DNA of 64,000 nt, taken from Galeopsis tetrahit (Eukaryota; Streptophyta; Magnoliopsida; Lamiales; Lamiaceae). The notes below the pieces were generated by a model. That model was not told where the DNA came from. It did not search any database and saw only the letters and a list, made by a program, of their open reading frames with translations. The position numbers and the translations under genes are program-made. The first letter of the stretch is position 1, and the number at the start of each line of letters is the position of its first letter. Shown here one piece after another: positions 12,401 through 25,331 of this stretch. The stretch lies in contig OY776123.1 of the NCBI GenBank assembly GCA_963675135.1, positions 89,439,596 through 89,503,595 of the forward strand. The letters run 5' to 3'.

Positions 12401-13861
12401 AATTCGAACCATCAGCAAAATTGGCTATTCTTCATGCTTTTGCGCACATATGTGGCTCTAGATATCTTAGCTTTCAACAGTACGCGTTAACAATGATCGT
12501 AGTAAAATCATTGGTTATATTTCTTGAGAAGCAAACTTTGGGAACTAATTCTACATCCTTAATCCCATCAGAAGTTGAAAATCCATCTAAAATATGGCCA
12601 TGCACCAATTGTCTGTTCTTGGAGGGTGCAGTTCCCATGGAGGATGTTGCGGTGCTACTGTTAGAGAATCTTCAGAAGCAGTGTTCTGAATCTTGTTCAC
12701 TAGATTCCCTTGCCTTGAACAACCATATAGCTCCTAGAGTACGGTCTCATGAGGATTGTACTGACGAAGGTTCAGGCTTGAGAGAGGCTGTTCCAATGAG
12801 TTCTTCATCTGATGAAAACATATGCGACTTCATCGATGTTCTTTCCTTGGTTGAGGTTCTAGCTTCATTCATGGTATGAATCTTCTCCTGTTTGAGAATA
12901 ATGTCTTACCTTTTCACTTCTTTTAGGTTTTTTCCACTGATTTTCTGTCAAGGTTTTTTTTTTAAGTAGTTGATCTTTGTTATTTGATATACTACATGGC
13001 TTTCAATATAGGCAATCCTCTTTTTGTGTATCTCCTTCCTCTGTAATTTTCTCATCAATTTTTCTCCTCTTATTGTATGTCTTACAATCCCGTTTATGTT
13101 TCGTGTTATGCAGAGCTGGGATTGGACATATGCCCACCTAATAAAGCAAATTTGTGAGTATCTGGAAACACATCTAATGGAGGGTTCTTCTGCTGCTATT
13201 ATCGTACTTCTTGGTCAACTTGGAAGGTACTGCCAAATACTGATGTTTTTTTACATATGCATTGATGAACATGAAAATGATGACTGCTTGCTGTTGGATG
13301 GTTTCGTTATCCTTAATATCTTCAATGCAGATCATAAATAAAAAGGTTCTGTGATAATTATTTTTGTAGTCTAATGCCGAATCACACCCTTGTACTTGGT
13401 TTAAATTTCAGCATTCTATTTGTGTGTTTGAACCTTCCCTTCCCTCCACGTATAATTTCAGTTTATCCATTTGATAGATGAAAAGACAAGTGACCCAATT
13501 TTTTTTGCCATTCACTATCATATCTTTTATCACGATTCAAAATATTTACACGACTATGGTGTCTTGCAGGCTTGGAGTTGATGCTGGTGGATACGATGAT
13601 TCTGGAGTTCAGAAACTCAGAGGATGGTTATCTGCATTTGTATGTGAAAGCAGTTTTACAAAATATAGCCTTTCTGTACAATTTGCCATCATAAATTCTT
13701 TGTTCAGTCTTACTCATACGAAACTTGAAGATATCATCGCGGGAGGCACCGAGAGTCACTCCATTCCTGCTAAATTTACAAGGGAGTGGTTTTCCTCGTT
13801 GACTGACGAGCAACAATCGTTCTTGAGGATTCATCAAACTACAGGTGAGAACAGCTACTGA
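6448..13861 (+). CDS. MEE22: large coiled-coil protein, MEE22/EMB1611-like
   Basis: Eight exons joined in frame: 6448-6504, 6588-6723, 7406-9072, 9702-11047, 11869-11999, 12092-12873, 13114-13226, 13570-13861, giving about 1507 residues. The N-terminus has a Cys-Cys pair followed by a charged helix (residues 16-64). Residues about 66-470 are almost continuous Lys/Glu/Ala coiled coil. Then comes a long low-complexity basic region with nuclear-signal-like clusters (e.g. CKKRKTS, exon 4) and an ordered, Leu-rich C-terminal region of about 450 residues (exons 4-8). This organisation recalls Arabidopsis MEE22/EMB1611, needed for early embryo development; that identity is from memory of the family and is not certain. 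Its molecular activity is not established. Residues 94-178 and 179-263 are a near-identical in-frame tandem duplication of 85 codons, and a second 63-residue repeat follows. Start and splice sites are inferred; every joint keeps the frame. Confidence 0.75.
7492..8001 (+). repeat. 85-codon tandem duplication within the coiled-coil exon
   Basis: The sequence from 7492 recurs from 7747, offset exactly 255 bp, with only a few substitutions; both copies start with codons for VSALQDEVRLLKQNGNSTSE. The length keeps both frame and heptad-like spacing, so the duplication lengthens the rod without breaking it. A separate older 189-bp (63-codon) repeat begins near 8116 and 8305 (core AAEKKV.AEKQ). Confidence 0.9.
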
Positions 13862-15749
13862 ATTGAAAGGAACAAAAGATTTTGCGGTGCATTCTTGGCA
13901 ACTTGTCGTCTTTCTTGTGTTCAAATGAGTTGTGTATTCTTTTCGACGGAATATTTCGTGTACAGTATCGAGCAAGAACCAAGTGTCAAGGTCTTTGTTT
14001 TCATTTTCAGGAAGGGGCCATCTTTGGTTTCATGATTTAAATATGTTCTCTTGGTTGTGAGATCCAATTTTGATTATATTTTTTTAAATGGTCCCAATTG
14101 AATTAAATCTGATATTTAATTTTGAATTCTATTGGACTGGGCAATATGGCATTATTGGTCGTTTAATTTGTTTAAGGCATTGAATATTTGAATTGCGGCT
14201 ATTGCTTATTTGCTTAGGCTTTTGTCTCATGAACAAACAGTAACGGCGTGTTTTCAAGGGTACTCTTGTGTGCTTTCTCCGTTTTTAAAATTTGGGTATG
14301 TAGATTAAAAAATATGATTGAATAAATAGACGTATTCGAGAAGATATGATTGATAGAAAAGAATGTAATGAAATGTTTGATAACTTTCATGGGAACAGAA
14401 GGATCGGATACCCCATCTTCCCAGAACAAATTAAATAGTTTACTTATTTCATGTAAAATTAATTTTTTGTTTTAACCCTCAAATATTTCGATCGAATCTA
14501 AATATTTCATAATTTTTCTTTTTTTTCATGTACAAGTACATAGATAAAATATAATATGAAAAAACATCCTAATAAATAAAATACAATTTTAATATATAAT
14601 TTTAATAGATGAAATACAAATTCAAAGTAAAAAAAAATAGTCCCAAGTTGCAAAAAAATAATCTCAAGTTGCAAAAATTAGGTAATGATTACCAAAAACA
14701 ACTAAATAACATGTGCTATTCATAGTTATCTTGATCAATGATCATTACATGTTTTATTACTTTAATAAAAAAACTAATTTTATTTTAATGACATTATCTA
14801 TTTAATACTTAAGTGATAATGTCCGCGAACAATTTAACGTCATTTTCATAATGATGAAAAGGAAATATACGTGAAATTAAGCATGGGTACCTCTCTCCAC
14901 AATAATGGCCAAAGGACACGTTTGGTTTAACCTTAAATATTTCTTATATTATTTTAGTAATTTCATTTTGGCAAAATGTCTCTGTGATAACGTTTTAATC
15001 ATAAGAGGGCGTAATTGGAAAGTAAATTGAATTTATTGCCATTTTAAACTATGCAAATAAATAAATCGCAATCTCCCGTTGAACAACACTTGTGTAAAAT
15101 ATTTTACACATACACATGAAATATATAAAAAAAATTGTAGGTTAATAATATATTGTTAATTTGTTACTACAAGATCAAAAATGACTACTACTGCATGTTA
15201 AAAAATATCCTAAAAAAAATCGCCTAAAAGATTAACGGTCCAAAATATTTTTGAATTTATAGTAGTATAATTTGACTTGTAGTAACATACTACTAATATT
15301 TTTAGCTTTATAACTTATTTTAGTTTTGTAGTAGCATAATTTTGATTATGTAGTAAAATAATATTTGAAAGTAAAAAAATACTTATTCGCATTTTAGTTA
15401 AGTTTGACACACATTTTTTTGTTTTAAATTAACCTTAATTAGTTATATTTTAAAATATTTTATATTCCCTCTGCCCAATTTTATACTCCAATTCTCATTT
15501 TCTACTACTCTTACATAACTCCCTTTATCTTTCAAAAAGTTTTTATACTTTCTTTTTTTTTGTTTATTATCCAAAAGTTTGCATATCCCAAAAAAGTAGA
15601 AATAATTATCACAATCTTCACCTTTCACAATATACATATATTTACCCTTCATGTTATTACTTTTAGAGTTCACCATACACTCAATCCACATACTTTATTT
15701 ACTATATATATAAATGTTTATAAAATTACCCCCAACACTCTAATCATTA
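13862..15749. other. intergenic: 3' flank of the coiled-coil gene and AT-rich DNA
   Basis: The first few hundred bases are probably the 3' UTR. The rest is AT-rich without recognised genes. Around 15460-15550 there is a CCCTCTGCCCAATTTTATAC-type MITE terminus without a clear partner. Confidence 0.4.
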
Positions 15750-16034
15750 CTCCCTCCGTCCCTGAAAATTTTACAGAGAATCTTAGGCACATAGTTTAAA
15801 AAAAAAGTGTAATGATGAGAGTGTTGAGGGGTAATTTTGTAAACTTTTATATATGAAGTAAATAAAGTAGGTGAGTTGAGTGTGTGGTGGGTCCCAAAAG
15901 TAATGGCATAAAAAGTAAATATGTGTATATTGTGAGGGTGTGAATTGTGATGATTATTTCTATTTTGGGGTATGCAAACTTTTCGGGGACAAACAAAAAA
16001 AGAAAGTATAAATACTTTTCAGGAACGGAGGGAG
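15750..16034. mobile_element. Stowaway MITE
   Basis: CTCCCTCCGTCCCTGAAAA at the left and the inverted TTTTCAGGAACGGAGGGAG at the right are flanked by TA on both sides (15748-15749, 16035-16036). At 285 bp with no coding capacity it is a clear Tc1/mariner-type Stowaway. Confidence 0.9.
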
Positions 16035-16245
16035 TACATTTTTTTTTTAAACTATATGTCTAAGATTCACAACAATTTTTTTGGAAACGAAGGAAGTACT
16101 ACTTTATTTCTACTTATCTTCATTATTAAACTTTCACTTTTTAACACAAACAACTACTCCAATTTTCTTTAAATTCGCTTCCAACTCAAATGAAAATTAT
16201 AATTTATAAAATTGAGCGGAGATGAGTATATAACTAATGCAATTT

Positions 16246-16498
16246 AGGGGTGTTTGCAAACTTTACAAACTGCTTAAAGAATCACATTTTTTTAAAAGGC
16301 TATGAGAGGGAACTTTGAAAATAAGGGCATGTTTGTTTTGGGATTTTGAGGATTTTGAAATTCGGATTTCAAAATCTGAATCAAAATCCCAAACGGTAAC
16401 GGGGTGGAGTTTCGAAATCTCAAATCCGGATTTTCCATCCCAAATCAAACATGCCCTAAGTGATTTTAGAAGTAGTTAGTTGTTTCAAAACACAACTA
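16246..16498. mobile_element. small MITE split by a later insertion
   Basis: The left end AGGGGTGTTTGCAAAC and a right end whose inverse reads TAGTTGTGTTTTGAAAC are imperfect inverted repeats. The two halves are interrupted at 16325-16456 by a Harbinger-like MITE. Removing that insertion and one TAA restores a continuous ~120-bp element similar to the one at 33196-33311. Confidence 0.5.
16325..16456. mobile_element. Tourist/Harbinger-like MITE, TAA target site
   Basis: A 132-bp element with GGGCATGTTTGTTTTGGGAT at the left and an inverted counterpart ending ATCAAACATGCCC at the right. Both sides are flanked by TAA (16322-16324 and 16457-16459), the 3-bp duplication of the PIF/Harbinger superfamily. 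Confidence 0.85.
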
Positions 16499-16845
16499 AT
16501 TGACAAAAAAAAACGTTGAATATACTATATTAAAAAAACAATTTTCAATATTATTTTATTAATTTCTGAAGCTGCAGAGGAAATGGAACCCACTTGCAGC
16601 CAAACAGGCCCTAACACGTCCTCTTCTTTTCCGGTCAATCTATTCTTGAAATTATAGTTTCGATTTCTCAAAACAAAACAAATGGTTTCAATTCGCTTCT
16701 CCATTCGGATTCTCAATCGGAAACCAGTCATGTGAAACTCCGCCGTTTTTGGAATATTCCGGCGAGCCTCCAGCTGCTACACCGCCTCCGGCGAATCTCG
16801 GAATACACTTAACAAAGCTTCCGCTGTAAATCGCTTTCTGATTCA

Positions 16846-18737
16846 ATGGAGGAGCCACTCCTCTCTTTCATAAACACCAGAAGGCCCCACCCTTCGCCGT
16901 CGCTTCCGTCGCCGATACTCTGCCCGCTGCCGGAAAACAGTGAAATCTGCATTCCTCCGGTTCCCGTCACGCCGTCGTCGAAAGAAATCAAGGATATGTT
17001 AATTTTCGGTTCGCCTTCATCTTCATCAATGCAGTTAAAGGATTCCTCCTCCTCAGCTCTTATAGAGGCTTTAAGCTTAACCCTAACGTCCCCTAAACAT
17101 TCCAATTTTGAAAGCGAGAGGTTGATTCAGGACCAACAGAGATCTTATTTGGACCAAGAGAGCCAGCAATCGTGGTTGCTTGATCCGAATTACCCTTCGT
17201 TTAAGAGTAATCTCCACAGGTCCAAAACTGCCCCTGCTATGGCTACAATCAATGAAATTGATAAGTCTTCGGAGAAAAAGCCCCCACAGATTGGGAAATT
17301 GTCAATTGTAAGCCAGGGGGTTGTTCTGTTAATTGTGTACTTGAGCCTTGGTGTTGTTATATACTCTTTTAATACAGATAATTTTAGCGGACCTGAGACT
17401 CATCCTGTTGTTGATGCTTTATATTTTTGCATAGTGACTATGTGTACTATTGGGTATGGTGATATAACTCCTACTAGTACTGCAACTAAGTTGTTTTCCA
17501 TCACATTTGTGCTTGTGGGATTTGGTTTTATAGATATTTTGTTGAGTGGGATGGTTAGTTATATGCTTGATCTTCAAGAGAACTATCTTTTGAGGTCTAT
17601 TAAGAAAGGGGTGGGTCGTGAGGCTCGTGACAAAAGGTCGTATATAATTGATGTGAAGAAAGGGAGAATGAGGATTAGGATGAAAGTAGCATTGGCCTTG
17701 GGTGTTGTGGTTCTGTGTATTGGAGTTGGGGCTGCTTTTATGCATTTTGTTGAGGAGCTGGATTGGTTGGATTCGTTCTACCTTTCGGTTATGTCTGTTA
17801 CAACAGTTGGATATGGGGATAGGGCGTTTAATTCTTTGAATGGACGGGTTTTTGCTTCGATTTGGTTGCTTGTATCGACACTTGCTGTTGCTAGAGCCTT
17901 TCTTTACTTGGCTGAGGCAAGAGTTGATAAGCGACATAGGACGATGGCTAAGTGGGTTCTTGGACAAGATATGACTGTTGCTCAGTTTCTTGCTGCAGAC
18001 ATTGATAACAATGGTTTTGTCACGTAAGCTCTTACACTCAAACTTGATACTCCATGTAATTGCAATTTGAGATAATTTGCTTTTGTATGAGTTTAGCATA
18101 AGAGCATGCTTGCAGTTCCCCCAGATGTAGTTAATTGTTGAATGAATCTTGCTCTTTATCTTATTTTATGGAAGACATAGAGCCTAAAGAGTTATGTCTT
18201 CAATCACACATTCGTTATCCTGTATTTGCATTACATATTGTAAATTTGTAACATTCTTCTTAGTTTTAGTTATATTATGTCTCCATGTGCAGTAGAAGTA
18301 AATTTCTTTCATATTCAAGATGGATGTACTCGATGAATTGTACTCAGTATAATTGAGTTATAGCGGTAATGTGGAAGGATACTAGGTGCTTGGTTTTCTT
18401 ATCAGTTATTTGTATGTGTACACTTCTTAGGCCACTGTTTGAACTAGAGTTTGTAAAAACATTGTTTTCTGTTTGTTTAATCGTCGTTAACATTTAGATT
18501 CTACTAATGCTAGAAAATTACACAGGACATTGATTGCATCGAATCAGTTCTAGTGTTTTCTAATTTTGCATGATATGTTGCAGCAAATCAGAGTTTGTGG
18601 TGTACAAACTCAAGGAAATGGGCAAGGTTTCAGAGAAAGACATTTATCAGATATGTCAGCAGTTTGAACGGCTCGACCCTGGGAACTGTGGAAAGATCAC
18701 TCTTGCTGATCTCATGGAAAGCCATAATAAGACGTGA
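16846..18737 (+). CDS. TPK: two-pore K+ channel (TPK3/TPK5-like)
   Basis: Two exons, 16846-18023 and 18584-18737, encode 443 residues. Each pore domain has its selectivity filter: TIGYGD at 201-206 and TVGYGD at 320-325, each between two hydrophobic helices, so four membrane passes and two P-loops; the functional channel is a dimer. RSKTAP (125-130) in the cytosolic N-terminus matches the 14-3-3 site that controls plant TPKs when the Thr is phosphorylated. The C-terminus has two EF-hands: D385-x-D387-x-N389-G390...E396, canonical and split by the intron, and a weaker loop D424-D435. Plant TPKs carry K+ across the tonoplast and are Ca2+-activated; a thylakoid location has been reported for TPK3, so the compartment is uncertain. 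Length and intron position fit the family. No defect seen. Confidence 0.93.
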
Positions 18738-20269
18738 AAGGAATGAGGCGAAATCAGTGGTGAGGCGATATAAGGCAGCCGTTGTGAGAGAGAAGGACAT
18801 CTCAAAGCCTTGTCCTAAATCGTAATCAGGTAAATGTTATAGTATGACGCTCTTGCTTTTGGTTGATCGGATCGTGTGATAAGTCGTATGATCAGTAGGA
18901 GCGTTTTATATTTACAGATTTTCGGAGAATGCAACGAGGAAGGTGTAGATGAGCCCTCCCTGTCAATTTACAGAAAATGGAAAATGTAAATGTTTTTATT
19001 GTAGAAACTAAGGTTTAGTCACTCTTACTAGTTACTATTACAAATGATATAATGGACTACTTAATCTTTGGTAGTAGCCATGCTTATTTTGTAAAAGTTG
19101 AAATGTATGTATGATCATCTGCTATATACTGTAAGAAATTATTATAAATTGTATTATACACTTTATGAAAAATTGTATTTCAAGGAAAAGGGTCCTTTAA
19201 TAAATTTGAAATAGTTTAATACTATTATTTTTGGGAGGAAACCTTGTATTGTATTTAAAAAAATGAAATGGGAAAAAAATTAAGTAGTTGTTGGCTTTGA
19301 GTTTGCCAAAGGTGAGGCTTTGCTTTTTAGTTTTATACTAATGCGAATACTATTCCACCCTTTTATAGTCATAAATCCTTGTACGCCTTTTTTACGTGAG
19401 ACATTTGTTTGGCCCTCTCAACAAATATTTAAATGATAAAGTAAATAAAGTGATAGAATAGATAGGGGGTAATGTAATTAATGGAATAGTATTTAAAGTG
19501 ATAAAATTATTTTCTTTTTAGGAAATGAATAAATTGGTATGGGACGACGAATTAGCCAGATAGGCGGGCACCCATTAGTGCTGATCGACAGAGTTATCCG
19601 AGAAAAGAAAAAAGTTGCAAACAATTTCTTATGCATGAAATAAAACTTCGTCTCATGTATGAAATCGTTTCACACAATAGCCTCGATAATTTAATCGTGC
19701 TATACAATCTCACAAAATTTCTCAAATTCAAAACTCTTTCTCTCAATATTTTATTTTTGTATTTATTTATATAAGCAAAAAAATAGCGGATATAAGATAC
19801 GCGCGCTGGGATGTGGGCTGGGCCATAATTAATTTAATTGTATCAGTGGGCCGCACAAGTAATTGTCCACAAAAAATGTGCTCAATATTTTTTTACACAT
19901 ATTTTAAAAATAATTTATATTTTAATTATGAAGTAGATATATATATGGAGAAAAGAGTATAGAGTATTGTTGACAACTAATAAACTTTATTAATAAAGTA
20001 GAAAATATACATAAAAATGAACTACTTAAATAGAATGAACATATTTTTTTGGACACAAAAATAGAATTGAACACACTTTTGATGGATGGAGGAAATAGTA
20101 TGAAATACTTCACATAAATATAATTAATTAAAATAAATAGGAGTAAAAATTGCGGAACAAATTCAGGTTAACACGGATCAAATATAATTAAAATATATTA
20201 TTTTCGTTTCTACGCGTTGTCTTACCACAAGATCAAAAAACATGTTATTCCTCGAGGGAGTACTCCCGG
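18738..20269. other. 3' flank of the channel gene and intergenic DNA
   Basis: The 3' UTR probably occupies the first few hundred bases. A pair of inverted ends (ATACTATTCCACCC near 19348 and AATGGAATAGTAT near 19480) suggests a small old MITE. No gene recognised. Confidence 0.35.
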
Positions 20270-20760
20270 TGTCAAACAGAAGTGAAAAGATTAACTTTTG
20301 GAGAGATGACAAAGTCTCTATGGACGAGACAAGATGCTCTAGACCGAACCGTCTCAGTAGACTAGACAAGATGTTCTAGACCGATTGAACCGTCTCGTTG
20401 GACTAGACAAGATGTTCTAGACCGATTGAACCAATTTGGTGGACTAGACAAGATGTTATAGACCGATTGAACCGTGCCGGTGGTCTAGACGGGGCGTTCT
20501 AGTAAAAACGGGTCGTTTGATGGGAGGTTAGTGGTCCTTTGTTTGAAAGGGAGATTGTTGAGGGTCAAACAATTATGTCACAAAAAAAAATCATAAAAGG
20601 ATTTTTATGGAGTACATAAGAGTGAACTAATATCTTCATTGTTATAAAATCTTCTCGGGATAACTTAAAAGCAAAGTCGTAAGGATTTAATTAATTTAAA
20701 GCGGACAATATCATATCAAGTGGAATACTACGTAGGGTTGAAGTTCAAAAGCTCAAGAAC
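20270..20760. mobile_element. LTR-retroelement remnant with a 41-bp tandem repeat
   Basis: Four copies of a ~41-bp unit built on GACAAGATGTTCTAGACCGA start at about 20325, 20362, 20405 and 20446. The flank GGTCGTTTGATGGGAGG...AGTGGTC and the downstream AAAGCGGACAATATCATATC also occur in altered form at 25725-26130. The two loci are therefore relics of one element type; the downstream motif resembles plant LTR ends I have seen. No coding domain remains. Confidence 0.5.
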
Positions 20761-21277
20761 CCAACAAAAACAATAATAAAAACGTAATTTTGTAGTAGCA
20801 TATTTTTTATTTTGTAGTCAAATAAAATATTTCAGTTTCTTACTCTCGATTCAGAATCGAAAGTTCTTTCCAAGACATTGACTAATGAAATGAAAAATAA
20901 ACATGAAAGTGGGATGGAATAATTGAGAAATTAAATAAAAAAAGAAAATTGCGGCACGACCCCGTCAACCCCAATAATATTTTAAATCACTTATTACAAT
21001 TTACAAACCTTTTTAATTTAATATTAGTATAAATTATATACCAAAATAATTGTCCTGAAATTATTAATTATAAAAATAGTAGTCATCGGTTTGAGTCAAA
21101 ATGGAGAACATCTAATCTATGGTTTGGTCAAAATTATTGGTCGTCTTGATGGAATCCAAACAACAAAGACATTTCACATTTGAAGAAAGCAATCTAGTTT
21201 AATTCTGCTGAAATTCCATAATTATGGAGTAATTATTTATGAGATGGGTGTATAATTGAAAGAATTTTGTGTTCCAA

Positions 21278-21421
21278 CAATTTAATTGGTGGAGTTGTTT
21301 TCAGCGGGAATTGAATTCAGGTAGTTTGTTTGAGATTTTAGATATCATGAAAAAAATTCATCTCATTTAAAAGTTTAAACTTGTTGGAAGGTGAATTAGT
21401 TCTGATATATTGATTTTTAAT
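21278..21421 (-). mobile_element. degenerate TRIM element fragment
   Basis: The order of segments matches the better preserved element at 32448-32691: a GGTGGAGT...TTTCA.CGGGAATTGAATTCAG internal part, a decayed primer-binding site (GAGATTTTAGATATCA), then an LTR-like segment from TGAAAAAAATTCATCTCATT. It lacks the other LTR. Confidence 0.5.
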
Positions 21422-21639
21422 AAAAATAAATTAATAAGCAAATTGGGGTTTAAATAGTTATGTTTGACTAATTCAAAACATTCCAAGTGGAGTATATATA
21501 GCTTATAATGATTAGGGTTATTGACTTTGGATCCATTTCTAGGTGAAATAAAAGAAAACAAAACTCACTAAATGCAGTTTTAATTCTTTAATTTTAATTT
21601 TGTAGTGAATTAAATATACAATATTTAGGTAGACAGGGT

Positions 21640-21945
21640 AGGTTATGAGAGGAGTAGAGGTGGAGGTGGATACGAAGTTAGTTGCGGACGCCTTACCGTA
21701 TTCTCAGGGGACGACTCAATCTTTGGAAACTATATAGAAGTTTGTACGTGAGAAATGTCCCATTTTGTTTTGATTTATATTTCTTATATTTATCGCATGG
21801 CTAATGAAACGACGCATCGACTAGTACGAGTGACTAGAGATGTCACTAGTCCTCATGAATGGCACGATCAACCGGAGTTTGTGGTTGACGTACCCACTAC
21901 CCAATATTATTTGCAATTGCTCTCAATAAGAAGAACTCTCTTTTA
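21640..21945 (+). pseudogene. LINE RNase H domain remnant
   Basis: In broken frames the DNA encodes VEVDTKLVADAL and, further on, ISYIYRMANETTHRLVRVTR. This is the pattern of the C-terminal RNase H-like domain of plant non-LTR elements (acidic D in a 'vE.Da' strand, then 'R.aN..AH.LAR'). A stop lies between the two parts and the first catalytic strand is missing. It is a dead 3' end of a LINE. Confidence 0.6.
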
Positions 21946-24900
21946 AAAAAAAAAGATAGAAAATGTAGGTTCTAGTGCAATACAGTAACAACAACATAAA
22001 ATGCAAAATTTCAATAAATAGTACGTGTAATTTTTTTTTTCCATAAAGTAATACTAACATATTTAGTACAATAATATTATATGTACGTACTCTTCCATTA
22101 ACACTTTTAGTAAAATTAAGTGAATTTATTTTGATGGAAAGACTAATCATGTATAGCAATTCTATGTGCCAATATAAATATTTTATAAATAATTTGGGCC
22201 TTTGAATTGGTCATAAGCTGACTTTTATGGATCTTTTCAGCAAATTAAATAGTCTATAGTATGTTATGGAATTTGGAAAGTTCTCTTTAGGCTTAATTTA
22301 ATAAATAAATAGTCCAAATCATCGTATGCGTATTTCGTACTCAATTCATATTTTATTTAACCCTTTCACCTAAATTGAAATAATTATCACAAGGAAAGAA
22401 TATTGAAGATATCATCTTTGATTTAAAAAAAATAAAAATCAGTACCCATCCCGTCCACATAAAGTGTATTTTTTTAGTTGTTTACATAAAATGTACATAT
22501 TTTTTAAAAAATATACGCAACACATTTACTTTATCTATTTTAATATATTATTTATTTTATTTATAAATAAATTAATAATATTTTTTAAAATTTGTATAAA
22601 AAGAAATTATAGATTAACGGAAGAAATATCAATTTATTCGTACCGAGGGAATGAGGGTTATATAGTTAAATGAGGGTTATATAGTTAAATTGTGCATTTG
22701 TTTCATATATTAGTGAATAAATATATTGTTATTAGTTTATAAGTGTAATAGTATCAATTACGGAGTACAACTTATGATATGTCATGCACATAAACACGTT
22801 AAACTATATATGGTATAAATGGATAAATATTAGTACTATATTAATTTATAAATGTAATAGTATCCGATCATAAGAGTTATGCGAGATCTAATTTCATAAA
22901 CAAGTTTTATTAAAGACTTACACATAATTATGAAATAAAAAATACTTGCATGAAATTTGATTGAGATTTAATAACATGATGTTAATATTATGCATTAAAA
23001 AAGGGGAACATAATTCGTGGTAATGTCAGTGCATGTGTCAATGTCTCATGAAAGATTCTTTTTTGAAAAAATAAATTTATTTCTCAATATACATACCTAA
23101 CAAATAACCTGCCCCCAATTGTGCATTGACGATAATTTCCTTAGCAATACCAAATAATAATTTTAAATTATTTTGTCACAAATTATGGAGGTACGCAAAC
23201 TTAGGTCAAAAGTTCACTTTATTTCTTTATTATTTAAAACCCATGCATAAAGAGCTCATTCTCAATTAGTTGACCCAATCTTCACAAGTTAAAAAATTAT
23301 AGATTCCTGTTTGATCATTTTACAAATCGAAATCGAACGCAATTGGACCCTTTACGGTTTTAAAAAATCGATTTGAGTTTTTTTGTTTCCGTTTTCCCTC
23401 ATTTTTTTAGAAAATAAACAACTACCTAACATATGAGAGAGGTTGGTGTGAAAAAATGAGTTGAAATTGAGGTATTTATAAAAGAATATTAGGGGGAGCA
23501 AAACCGTCGTTTTGGCCTAATTAACCCCAAATCGCCGGTTTCGATTTTGAATTTTCGTTACCGAAATCGAACTTTAATTTTAAGGTTACGATTCAATTTT
23601 CAAACCAAAATCGACTGGTTTGTCCGGTTTCGATTTTGCATATGTCTACCTTAGCTTCCCGTTTTAATGTATTTTTTCCAACATCATTTCAAATTGTTAT
23701 TTATTTTGTCCTCTAATTTCGATTTAGGGCATATAATTTATTTGTGTAGCACACTCCTTCTAGTTGTTTGAGGTCAAATTCAACTATATGTATCTATCAC
23801 AAAAACTTAGGGTTGGTCCTCCTTTTCGGCCGAATAGGACTTGAAAAAAAAACTTTTAAGGTTAGAGCATTTTTTTTTTAAACATTTATATTATCTATTG
23901 GATATATAGTTTGAGTGTTATTATTTAGGGCATGTTTGATAGTAAAAATGAATTATCTAAGATTAGGATGATAACTAAATTTTATAAATTTTAAAGCACA
24001 ATCTACCCTTAATTTAAATTATTAAACAACCAATAAAAATGATATATAGTTAATCTAGTTTAATCTAAGATTCAACCTTGATAAAAAATTGTATGAGACA
24101 GTTTTATACATTAGATGAGTTTTATTTAATAATTTATTATATGATTCATAAACTTATATATGTGTGTGAAACTCCAACTCAATTTGGGTTTAAAGGAGCT
24201 ACCTAGAGAATCATTCGTGATTGTTTCGTCTTATCTCAACCTCTCAGGTATGAGATCATCTCACATAAAATAAATATTTTATTGATCATTGATCATTGAA
24301 GAATGCAGTGTACAAGAACCACATTTTTTTTAAAATGATAAAAAAAACCCTGTATGAAACAGTTTCACCGTAAAATCGTCACAAATTAGTATAATAGATA
24401 CACATATCTTCTAAAGTGTTAATCATCATGTTCAAATTATACTTCGAGACGGTCTCACGCAGAAACAAATATACAAGGTTCATTTACTTGATAGGATCAA
24501 TCAATTCTTTGAACAATCATGAAATTATAAGTGAGACATTTATGGTTTTGTTAATTTCTTAAATATCTTTTTTTAAGAAAAATAATTTATTTTTAAAAGA
24601 AGTTGATTATATTTCTATATGGTCCCCCCACCCAAGTGTAAGAAGAAGCCGTGTTTCCTTACCGCCAGCGATTCCTTTTAGGTGTAGAAAATTGTAATAT
24701 AATGAAGTACAATAATTGTTTGTTTGGCAACTAAACTAAATTTGGTAGTTGCAATTCATGTACTTTCTTGTACAACTCCTACAAGCAATCTACTTTTATA
24801 GGTAATTTTGGCGCCTAATTTTTGTTATCTAGCAACTAACCACTCAAAAAAGTATTAAAAATACAACTGACACTTCTTCCCTTTCCTACTTAATGACATA

Positions 24901-25091
24901 TTTTGCCATTTTTTTTACGTCTGTTATTCGATGACTCATACTTAAAATAACAAAAGAACATTTTAATTATTCCCTCAAAACATCACGATATTATATCAAA
25001 TGTCATTATTTTATTACATTAAAAAAATAACTTTATTATCTACTTATAAAGTTGAAAAGTATTTTCTACTCTCACTTTATCTCTCATAATA
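21946..25091. other. gene-free AT-rich DNA with decayed elements
   Basis: No gene recognised in about 3.1 kb. Near 22449 a CCCGTCCACATAAAGTGTA terminus suggests a MITE fragment. At 23320-23650 sequence rich in CGGTTTCGATTTTG and AAATCGA resembles subterminal repeats of hAT-like elements, but no target-site duplication could be fixed. Confidence 0.35.
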
Positions 25092-25331
25092 CTCCCTCCG
25101 TCCGTCTATACGATTTTCATTTTTTCATTTTAGTTTGTCCGTCTATAAGCTTCTTATACTCTTTTTGATAAATATTTTTTAATTTTTAATTTTTACATTT
25201 CACTTTTTATTTTACTTTTTATCTGTATCTCTCTTTCTTAATCACATAACTTAACTATATGTATTATTTAATTATTTTTCTTAATCACTATACATAAAAG
25301 TAACAAAAAATTTATAGACAGATCGAGAGAG
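25092..25331. mobile_element. Stowaway MITE
   Basis: The left terminus CTCCCTCCGTCCGTCTATA and the right terminus TATAGACAGATCGAGAGAG are inverted repeats, with TA at both borders; 240 bp. A further right-type terminus GAACGGAGGGAGTA at 25368-25381 belongs to another truncated copy. Confidence 0.8.

Noticed and set aside
18595..18825. 76-codon frame after the TPK first exon
   Set aside because: Out of frame with the splice; the correct frame completes the first EF-hand and ends at 18737.
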